Source: Chromobacteriaceae bacterium (lineage in GTDB: Bacteria > Pseudomonadota > Gammaproteobacteria > Burkholderiales > Aquaspirillaceae). Taken from it: a DNA stretch of 7,065 nucleotides. A program made the position numbers and the translations under genes. The stretch is taken from assembly GCA_030151505.1 (NCBI GenBank), contig JASLDQ010000348.1, positions 1-7,065 on the forward strand. The letters run 5' to 3'. Below, piece by piece: positions 1 through 5,518 of the stretch (position 1 is the first letter of the stretch; every line of letters begins with the position of its first letter). The notes under the pieces are model-generated. The model saw only the letters and a program-made list of their open reading frames with translations. It was not told the DNA's origin and searched no databases.

Positions 1-328
1 GGGCGCGGTATCTGGGATGCAGGCCGAGCCGGCCTTGCGCGTCCTGCCGCAGCCGGGACTGAACGGACATTCTGTCGGGCAATTCGAAATTCAATCGAGA
101 CACCTCGCGTGGACCGCCGTTGCGGATGGTCCGGCCAGCCGCCTCGCAGAGACGACAAGGCCGGGACGGATTCCGGGCAGCGAAGGGAATCGGCCTGACC
201 GACCGCTGTCCGGCAAGCGGTCGGTCAGGCTGTGGAAGACGCTGGAAAGATCGTGCCGGGACGAAGGCGGCAGACCCAAAACGCCGCGCGCCGTCCGGAC
301 ATGAAGCAAGCATGGCAGAATCCGTCCC
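1..328. other. Non-coding stretch before the pseudouridine synthase gene; no supported gene
   Basis: No convincing protein gene is visible on either strand. The open frames here translate to low-complexity, Arg/Pro-rich sequence typical of chance frames in GC-rich DNA. On the minus strand an ATG at 68-70 opens a frame that runs off the left edge for about 23 codons (MSVQSRLRQDAQGRLGLHPR...). It has no Shine-Dalgarno sequence and is too short to judge, so it could be the start of a divergent gene or chance. An AT-richer patch at about 80-97 is the only promoter-like composition, and I cannot assign clear -35/-10 boxes to it. The one distinct structure is the inverted repeat at 193-230. Confidence 0.6.
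193..230. repeat. Perfect 14-bp inverted repeat with 10-nt loop
   Basis: The left arm GCCTGACCGACCGC (193-206) and right arm GCGGTCGGTCAGGC (217-230) are exact reverse complements, separated by TGTCCGGCAA. The stem is very GC-rich and should form a stable hairpin in RNA. Neither side carries a T-run, so it is not a standard intrinsic terminator on either strand. It lies about 100 bp before the start of the pseudouridine synthase gene. It could be a leader-RNA structure, an atypical terminator for a gene left of the window, or a protein-binding site; the sequence does not decide. Confidence 0.8.
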
Positions 329-1216
329 ATGCACAAACCTCTTCCTCTGCGCGACGGCGTTTCTCCCAGCTTTGTCTGGCTGCAGGCCGGCCCCTGGCCG
401 ACCATGCTGGCGTTTCTGCTGGCACGTTTTCCGGAGGTGGATGAGGGTCGCTGGCGCGACCGGATGGCGAGACGGGAGGTGGTGGACGAGCGCGGCACGG
501 TGCTGGCGCCGGACAGCGTCTATCGGCGGGGAGCCTGCGTGTTCTATTACCGCGAGCTGGAGCGGGAAACGCCGATTCCCTTCGAGGCGCTCATCCTGCA
601 CCGCGATGCGCACCTGCTGGTGGTCGACAAGCCGCATTTTCTGCCGGTGACGCCGGCGGGACGCTTCCTGCAGGAAACCCTGCTGGTGCGACTCAAGCGC
701 CAGACCGGGCTTGAGGAATTGGTGCCGCTGCACCGGCTGGACCGGGAAACCGCCGGGGTGGTGCTGTTGTCGCACAACCCGGCCAGCCGCGGCCGCTATC
801 AGGACCTGTTCCGTCAGCGGGCGATGGACAAGGAATACGAGGCGCTGGCGCCGGCGCTGCCCGGCGCGGTCTGGCCGTTGCGCCACCGCAGCCGGATGGT
901 GCCGGGCGAGCCCTTTTTCTGCATGCGGGAAACGGAGGGCGAGCCGAATTCGGAAACCTGGATCGAAGCGCTGGAAGAACGGAACGGGCTGGTTCGCTAC
1001 CGCCTGCGCCCGTCGACCGGCCGCAAGCACCAGCTGCGCCTGCATCTGGCCAGCCTCGGCATCCCCATCGTCAACGACACCTTCTACCCGCGGGCGCTGC
1101 CCTGCAGGGGCGACGATTTCAGCCAGCCGCTCAAGCTGCTGGCCCGCGCCATCGCCTTCACCGATCCCCTGAGCGGCGAGCGGCGGGTGTTCGCCAGCGA
1201 GCGCTCGCTGTGGTAG
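329..1216 (+). CDS. RluA-family RNA pseudouridine synthase
   Basis: This 295-residue protein should isomerise a specific uridine in rRNA or tRNA to pseudouridine in the cytoplasm. The RluA signature HRLDRETAG is at residues 135-143, with D138 as the expected catalytic aspartate. The family's first motif (LLVVDKPHFLPVTP) is at about 96-109, and the C-terminal RNA-binding and active-site motif (RPSTGRKHQLRLHLASLGIP) at 227-246 resembles the usual GRTHQLRxH block. Residues about 20-75 look like a degenerate S4-like region. The length fits a complete member. The ATG at 329 is the first one in frame and leaves the fold whole, but the Shine-Dalgarno sequence before it is weak (GGCAG at best). Which RNA and position it modifies cannot be read from the motifs, so no Rlu or Tru symbol is given. 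It converges on the globin-EAL gene, with only 9 bp between stops. Confidence 0.93.
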   Translation: MHKPLPLRDGVSPSFVWLQAGPWPTMLAFLLARFPEVDEGRWRDRMARREVVDERGTVLAPDSVYRRGACVFYYRELERETPIPFEALILHRDAHLLVVDKPHFLPVTPAGRFLQETLLVRLKRQTGLEELVPLHRLDRETAGVVLLSHNPASRGRYQDLFRQRAMDKEYEALAPALPGAVWPLRHRSRMVPGEPFFCMRETEGEPNSETWIEALEERNGLVRYRLRPSTGRKHQLRLHLASLGIPIVNDTFYPRALPCRGDDFSQPLKLLARAIAFTDPLSGERRVFASERSLW

Positions 1217-1225
1217 GGGCGGGCC

Positions 1226-3586
1226 TCAGCCCAGATTCTCGCGCCAGGACTTGACCCAGCCCGGCACCTCGGCCGCCGGCATCGGCCGGGCGATCCCGTA
1301 CCCCTGCCCGACCTTGCATCCCAGCTCGATCAGGCGGGTGCGGATAGCATCGTTCTCAATCCCCTCCACCACCAGTTTGCGGTCGGTAAAGTTGGCGTAC
1401 GACACCATGCTGGCGATGATGGCACCGTTGCCGGGCTCCTCGATCAGGCGGCGCACGAAGCTCTGGTCGATCTTGATCGTCTCCGCCGGCACGTTCTGCA
1501 GGTGCATCAACGTCGAGGCACCGGTGCCAAAATCGTCCAGCGCCAGCGAGAAGCCCAGTTCCAGACACTCCTTCAGCGACTGGCTGTAACGCTCGACGTG
1601 GCGCAAGGACACCGACTCCAGAATTTCAATTTCCAGCTGGTTGGGGCTGACCCCCTGTTCGCGCAGGCAATCGGCAATCCGCGCGGGGAAACCGGCTTCC
1701 TCGAATGCATCCGGCGACAGATTGACCGCCACACAGGTGCTCAGGCCCGAGTCGTTCCAGGCGGCCAGCTGACGGGCGGCGGTCCGCACCACCCACCAGT
1801 CCAGTGTCGGCATCAGGCGGGTTTCTTCAACAATCGGCAGGAAATAGCCGGGCGCCCGCACCATGCCCTCGTGCATCCAGCGCACCAGCGCCTCGAAACC
1901 GATCACCTCGCCGCTCAGCAGATTGACCTTGGGCTGGTAGTACAGCATCAGGCCGTCACCGTCCCGGGCCAGCGTTTCGGCAAAATCGGTCTGGATCATG
2001 TTGCGCAGCTGCAGGCGGGTGCGCATGCCCGGGTCGTAGATATGGGTTGGGTCGGCCGCCTCGTGGAAGGTTTCGCGCAAGGCGACCTCGGCCTGCCACA
2101 ACAATTCCTCGGCGCCGGCCTCGCCCTTGCGCATGCAGCTGACCCCCACGCGCGGTTCGAACTCGATTGCGTGCTCATGGACCCGCATCGGCGAGCTCAG
2201 AGCGGCCATCAGTTGCGCCAGCAGGGTATCGAGCATCCCGGTAAAGCCCGGCCGGTCGCTGACCACCACGAAGGTGTCGATGTCGAATCGCCCCAATACC
2301 CCCGCACCGGCCAGTGTGGACTTGAGCCGCAAGGCCGCCTCGGTCATCAGCGTATCGGTGACGATGGCGCCGACCCGCTGGTTGATAAGCTGCAGATTGG
2401 CCAAGTGCACGCACGCGGCGCAGATGTGCGAACTGGCCGGCAGCACCATCAGTTTTTCCGCCTCCTGCACCACCGCCTGCCGGTTCAGCACATTGGTCTG
2501 GGTGTCGAAGCGGGTCTGATAGTCCAGCATCGCCTTGATCTTGCTGCGGCTCTTGAGCGCATGGATGCGCTCGATCGACAGGCTGATCTCGCGCGTCAGC
2601 GACTCGGCGAACAGCCGCTCTTCCTGCCCGAACATGCCGGGCTCGCTCGCATAAAAATTCATCGTGCCGATCACCCGGCCTTCGCGCAGCAGGGGCGAGA
2701 TCATCAGGCTGCCGACCTTGAACAGCTCCAGCATCGCCCGCCAAGGATCCAGTCCGGAGGCCGTCGCCACATCGTTGACGATCTGTGCCTGGCCGGTTTC
2801 CACCACCAGTGCGGTCGGGCTTTGATCGCCGGGCACGAAGCTCAGGGACTGGACGCTCTGCACCGCCTCGGCCCCAAACGACGCCAACGGCACCTGGCTG
2901 GCGGTCGACACGTAATCGATCTGGCCATCGAAACCCAAGAGCCCCACCCGGCAGAATAGAAAGCCGGCGTCCTCCACGCTGATCCGGCTCACCGCATCGA
3001 ACAACTCGGCCTCGCTGGTCTGGTTTTCCGCCAGTTCGCTGAGCTTGCCCAGCGCCCGGTACATCTGCCCCAGCCGGGTCAGCTGCCAGTTTTGCTGCTG
3101 CATGTCAGCGGCAAACGCCTCGCGGCTGCCTTGCAATTGCAGCAACAAATCGAGCATCACCCGCTTGCGGATTGCCCGCAGCAGCCGGGCCTGCAGCGCA
3201 GTGTCTAGACCGCTTGCCAGAAGACGATTCTCGGCATGCTGCAGGTACAACTCATAGGCACCGGCGACCCACACGCTCGACACCCCGATCCGCTCGTGCA
3301 TCTGCCCCAGCGCGATGGTGCGCTCGACTTGCTGCGCGTTCGGCGCCGACTGGCCAAACAGGTTGTCGATATGCTTCATCTGCCGTTCGAGCAAGCTGTC
3401 CAGCTGATCCAGATGCGGCGTCAGCAAGGCCAGCGTGTCCTGATGGCTGGTCAGATAGGCATAGAACGCCTCGCTGAGCACGGAGGGATCGACCAGCACC
3501 GACCGGTACTCCGCCAACAAGGCGTAGTCCTTCGGCGTGATGGCAAGAAAAGCCTGCAAGGAAGCGAAAGAGGCGTAGCTGTGCAT
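1226..3586 (-). CDS. Globin-coupled sensor with GAF, degenerate GGDEF and intact EAL domain (predicted gas-regulated c-di-GMP phosphodiesterase)
   Basis: A predicted cytoplasmic signalling protein of 786 residues, numbered from the ATG at 3586. Residues about 1-165 match the sensor globin family: LSEAFY with Y42 and QMHERIG with H97 align without gaps to the distal Tyr43 and proximal haem His98 of E. coli DosC as I recall them. A GAF domain spans about 182-342. A GGDEF-like domain (about 350-510) has DIDTF at 435-439 in place of GGDEF and no RxxD inhibitory site, so cyclase activity is unlikely. The EAL domain (about 540-780) retains the residues known for c-di-GMP hydrolysis: E565 (FEALVRW), N622 (VNLSP), E654, D684/D685 (DDFGTG), K705 (KID), E741 and Q761 (QGY). 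No membrane segment is seen. An in-frame TTG at 3595 would add three residues; neither start has a clear Shine-Dalgarno sequence. Ligand and direction of control are unknown. It lies 155 bp downstream of the EAL-HDOD gene on the same strand. Confidence 0.93.
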   Translation of the reverse strand: MHSYASFASLQAFLAITPKDYALLAEYRSVLVDPSVLSEAFYAYLTSHQDTLALLTPHLDQLDSLLERQMKHIDNLFGQSAPNAQQVERTIALGQMHERIGVSSVWVAGAYELYLQHAENRLLASGLDTALQARLLRAIRKRVMLDLLLQLQGSREAFAADMQQQNWQLTRLGQMYRALGKLSELAENQTSEAELFDAVSRISVEDAGFLFCRVGLLGFDGQIDYVSTASQVPLASFGAEAVQSVQSLSFVPGDQSPTALVVETGQAQIVNDVATASGLDPWRAMLELFKVGSLMISPLLREGRVIGTMNFYASEPGMFGQEERLFAESLTREISLSIERIHALKSRSKIKAMLDYQTRFDTQTNVLNRQAVVQEAEKLMVLPASSHICAACVHLANLQLINQRVGAIVTDTLMTEAALRLKSTLAGAGVLGRFDIDTFVVVSDRPGFTGMLDTLLAQLMAALSSPMRVHEHAIEFEPRVGVSCMRKGEAGAEELLWQAEVALRETFHEAADPTHIYDPGMRTRLQLRNMIQTDFAETLARDGDGLMLYYQPKVNLLSGEVIGFEALVRWMHEGMVRAPGYFLPIVEETRLMPTLDWWVVRTAARQLAAWNDSGLSTCVAVNLSPDAFEEAGFPARIADCLREQGVSPNQLEIEILESVSLRHVERYSQSLKECLELGFSLALDDFGTGASTLMHLQNVPAETIKIDQSFVRRLIEEPGNGAIIASMVSYANFTDRKLVVEGIENDAIRTRLIELGCKVGQGYGIARPMPAAEVPGWVKSWRENLG

Positions 3587-3598
3587 GAAGAACAATCG

Positions 3599-3626
3599 AA
3601 AATAAGAACGCCGCCGTCACGGTCGA
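3599..3626 (-). promoter_or_regulatory. Weak candidate promoter for the globin-EAL gene
   Basis: Read on the minus strand, TCGACC (3626-3621) and TATTTT (3604-3599) are 16 nt apart, each matching 4 of 6 consensus bases of a sigma-70 promoter. A start site 6-7 nt downstream would leave only a handful of untranslated bases before the ATG at 3586. That fits the missing Shine-Dalgarno sequence, but it may be chance. The rest of the 155-bp gap is GC-rich and offers nothing better. Confidence 0.2.
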
Positions 3627-3741
3627 TGGCGGGAAACAAGAGATTTGGCGGCCTTGCCGCACCTGCGCGCAAGACGCCGGCCAGAGCAAGATGACGCGCC
3701 CGATACCGCGGGCATCAGCGCGAACATCGGCGACACCCGGG

Positions 3742-4968
3742 TCAGGCAACGCCGTGGATATTGCGCACCCAGTGCCACGCCTCGATCTGCAGCATGTGCA
3801 GGTCCTCGATGCCGCTGTCTTCAGGCATCATCGCGTTGCCTTCGGTCGCCTTGACCAGGGTCAGGAGCCGGCCCAGTTCGCCTTGGCCTGCCAGGATCGC
3901 GGCGGCGATGTCCGGCTGCACCCGCAACTGCGCCAGCAGCTCCTCCATCGGCCGCTGGAACAGGGCATCCAGCGCCGACAGCATGCCGGTCATGAACGCT
4001 TTTTCGTGGGCGCCGCGGTTGAACGGATAGCGCTGCTGGGCGATCAGTTCCATCAGTTTGCCGCGCAAGGCGGCAAACTCCAGCAGCGGCGACGGCCTCC
4101 CGTCGCCATGTTGCTGGGCGTGGCTGGAGAACACCAGCAGCTGCAGCCAGCGCCGTAATTGCGATAGTCCCAGCACCATGATGGCCTCGCGCACCGAGCC
4201 GATCTGGCGATGGGCGCCGGCGGCAGCCGAGTTGGCCAGTCGCAGCAGCTGGACGGTCAGGTTGGGAGCCTGTTTGAACGCGTCCTGCACTTCGTCGATA
4301 TCGGCTTCGCGCACGATCAGGTCGAGCAGGCGCAGCAGGCCGGCTTCTTCCACCGACAGCGAGCGCTGGCCGGTCAGCAGGGTGGGATGGGCAAAGAAAT
4401 ATCCCTGGAACAGCTGGATTCCGGCAGAGAAACAGGCGTTGTACTTGTCCTGGCTGTCGACCTTGCCCGCCATCAGCTCGACCGGCCAGCGGCGCAGGGC
4501 GAGGATCAGGCCGGGCAGCTCCGTGGTTTCGTGCCGCTGCATGTCGATGGTGATGATGCGCACCGCCGGCAGCAGATCAGCCAGCGCCGGATTGGTCGCC
4601 GCCTGTGCCGAGATGGCCAGGGTGTAGCCCGCGGCCGCGAGCTGATGGCAGCGGGTGATCACGGCGGGCTCAAGCACGCGAGCGTCAAGCAGCTCCAGCA
4701 CCACCTGGTCGCACGGCAGCAGTTCGATGGCGTCGTGCATCAACAGCTGGCCGGATACCGCGATGAACGCCCGCGCCGCCGAGCCAATCACTTCGGTGAT
4801 GCCGAGGTCGATGAAGGCATGGCGGATGACCGTGGCGGTTGCCGCCACGTCGTCGCTGACTTGAGCGGTCTGAGTATCCCCGGAACGGAACAGCAGCTTG
4901 TAGGCAACGACCGACCTGCTGCGGTCCATGATCGGCTGGCGGGCGAGAAACACATCGGGTTTGGACAT
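3742..4968 (-). CDS. EAL-HDOD (YuxH/CdgJ-type) signalling protein with catalytically dead EAL domain
   Basis: This protein has 408 residues from the ATG at 4968. The N-terminal half (about 5-200) is an EAL fold of the YuxH type, recognisable by FLARQPIMD near residue 7 and IQLFQGYFFAHP near 184-195. The usual catalytic residues are gone: the EAL position reads YKLLFRS with Lys (K24) where this subfamily normally has Glu, the DDFGTG region reads ISAQAATNP, KID reads TID, and the late Glu motif reads AGKVDS. The C-terminal half (about 205-400) is an HDOD domain, with PNLTVQLLRLANSAA and REAIMVLGLSQLRRWL blocks. Such proteins are known to act in motility or c-di-GMP-linked regulation without enzymatic activity, so binding or scaffolding is the inferred role. 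An in-frame GTG at 4977 would add three residues; I chose ATG because MSKPDVFLARQPI is the more usual N-terminus. Its downstream neighbour is the globin-EAL gene. Confidence 0.92.
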   Translation of the reverse strand: MSKPDVFLARQPIMDRSRSVVAYKLLFRSGDTQTAQVSDDVAATATVIRHAFIDLGITEVIGSAARAFIAVSGQLLMHDAIELLPCDQVVLELLDARVLEPAVITRCHQLAAAGYTLAISAQAATNPALADLLPAVRIITIDMQRHETTELPGLILALRRWPVELMAGKVDSQDKYNACFSAGIQLFQGYFFAHPTLLTGQRSLSVEEAGLLRLLDLIVREADIDEVQDAFKQAPNLTVQLLRLANSAAAGAHRQIGSVREAIMVLGLSQLRRWLQLLVFSSHAQQHGDGRPSPLLEFAALRGKLMELIAQQRYPFNRGAHEKAFMTGMLSALDALFQRPMEELLAQLRVQPDIAAAILAGQGELGRLLTLVKATEGNAMMPEDSGIEDLHMLQIEAWHWVRNIHGVA

Positions 4969-4979
4969 GGAGTACACAG

Positions 4980-5006
4980 TTGGCGAAACAAACCCCGGAG
5001 CGGGGT
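4980..5006 (-). promoter_or_regulatory. Terminator-like hairpin in the leader of the EAL-HDOD gene
   Basis: Read on the minus strand, ACCCCG-CTC-CGGGGT (5006-4992) forms a perfect 6-bp stem with a 3-nt loop, followed by TTGTTT. The helix ends 23 nt before the ATG at 4968 and 14 nt before the alternative GTG. It could weakly terminate readthrough from acyP, or act as an attenuator or translation-blocking structure for the EAL-HDOD gene. The T-tract is short and interrupted, so strong termination is not expected. Confidence 0.4.
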
Positions 5007-5052
5007 AAAAGCGCGGCGAGCCAGCAAAGCCGGCCGCAGAAATGTTGTTTGC

Positions 5053-5061
5053 ATTTTAACA
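5053..5061 (-). promoter_or_regulatory. Candidate extended -10 promoter for the EAL-HDOD gene
   Basis: The minus strand reads TGTTAAAAT, an extended -10 element (TGn followed by TAAAAT, 5 of 6 to consensus), inside the only AT-rich island of the acyP/EAL-HDOD gap (5041-5060). No good -35 hexamer sits 16-18 nt upstream, which is tolerated by extended -10 promoters. Transcription from here would give a leader of roughly 75-80 nt containing the hairpin at 4992-5006. Confidence 0.35.
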
Positions 5062-5161
5062 TGGCCAGCCCACGGCATCATGGTCCGATCATGCGATCAC
5101 TCGCCACATCGCGACCCAAGGCAGGGCGGCGGTGCGGTACGGCAACGCGCCGCCAAGCAGC

Positions 5162-5440
5162 TCAGGCCGTCGGTCGGCGCTCGAAGCCTTCCAGCTCGGC
5201 TGGCAGTTCGATCACGACGATTTCGACCCGGTCCACCCGCGCCGCCGTCGAGCCTTCATGCGCCCAGGCGATGAAGGCCTCGACCAGCACGCCCTCCCCC
5301 GCCACCAGCGCCTCGACCGTGCCGTCGTGACGGTTGCGGACCCAGCCGTGCACGCCAATATCGGCGGCCCGGCTCACCGCCGTGTCGCGGTAGTACACCC
5401 CCTGCACCTTGCCATGGATGCGCAACAGTCTGGCAATCAT
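5162..5440 (-). CDS. acyP: Acylphosphatase
   Basis: This small cytoplasmic enzyme of 92 residues hydrolyses the carboxyl-phosphate bond of acylphosphates. The whole protein is one acylphosphatase domain of normal length. The signature GKVQGVYYR is at residues 10-18, with R18 as the phosphate-binding catalytic arginine. The second motif, GWVRNRHDGTVEALVAG, is at 32-48, with N36 as the catalytic asparagine. The ATG at 5440 is preceded by AAGGA, 4 nt away, a convincing Shine-Dalgarno sequence. The gene follows metG on the same strand, behind that gene's terminator, with only about 30 nt between the T-tract and its ATG. A separate promoter therefore has little room, and expression may partly depend on readthrough. 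The natural substrate in bacteria is not evident. Identification is firm. Confidence 0.96.
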   Translation of the reverse strand: MIARLLRIHGKVQGVYYRDTAVSRAADIGVHGWVRNRHDGTVEALVAGEGVLVEAFIAWAHEGSTAARVDRVEIVVIELPAELEGFERRPTA

Positions 5441-5457
5441 CTCTTCCTTGCTCCCGG

Positions 5458-5471
5458 TTCATTCCAATGAA
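5458..5471. repeat. Short palindrome between the metG terminator and acyP
   Basis: TTCATTCCAATGAA has perfect 6-bp arms around a 2-bp centre. It overlaps the end of the terminator T-tract and lies 18-31 bp upstream of the acyP start codon, a position where an operator could act. A 6-bp palindrome can occur by chance, so the functional reading is tentative. Confidence 0.3.
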
Positions 5472-5500
5472 AAAGCCGTCCGTTCGGGAGAACGGACGGC
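5470..5500 (-). terminator. Intrinsic terminator of metG
   Basis: On the minus strand an 11-bp perfect stem, GCCGTCCGTTC (5500-5490) and GAACGGACGGC (5485-5475), closes a 4-nt TCCC loop and is followed directly by TTTTT (5474-5470). It begins 18 nt after the metG stop codon. This is a textbook Rho-independent terminator for metG. On the plus strand the stem is not followed by a T-run, so it is predicted to work in one direction only. Confidence 0.92.
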
Positions 5501-5518
5501 CATGACCTAATCGGCGGT

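Noticed and set aside
1..70. A minus-strand frame starting at an ATG (68-70) and leaving the left edge
   Set aside because: Only about 23 codons are visible, with no Shine-Dalgarno sequence and no recognisable family, so I did not list it as a gene. Sequence left of the window would settle it.
120..650. A 176-codon plus-strand frame overlapping the pseudouridine synthase start
   Set aside because: It overlaps the conserved synthase in another frame and is rich in Arg, Trp and Cys without any motif.
1502..2959. A 485-codon open frame on the plus strand, opposite the globin-EAL gene
   Set aside because: Its translation is rich in Gln, His, Arg and Gly with no recognisable domain. This is the pattern expected from the antisense of a codon-biased GC-rich gene, and the opposite strand encodes four recognisable domains.
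3698..3713. A small hairpin (GCCCG/CGGGC) after the EAL-HDOD stop codon, considered as a terminator
   Set aside because: The stem is only 5 bp and no T-run follows on the minus strand, so it is not a credible intrinsic terminator.
4210..5274. A 354-codon open frame on the plus strand spanning the EAL-HDOD start, the gap and the end of acyP
   Set aside because: It is antisense to two clear genes, has low-complexity composition and shows no domain. Its length reflects scarce stop codons in GC-rich sequence.
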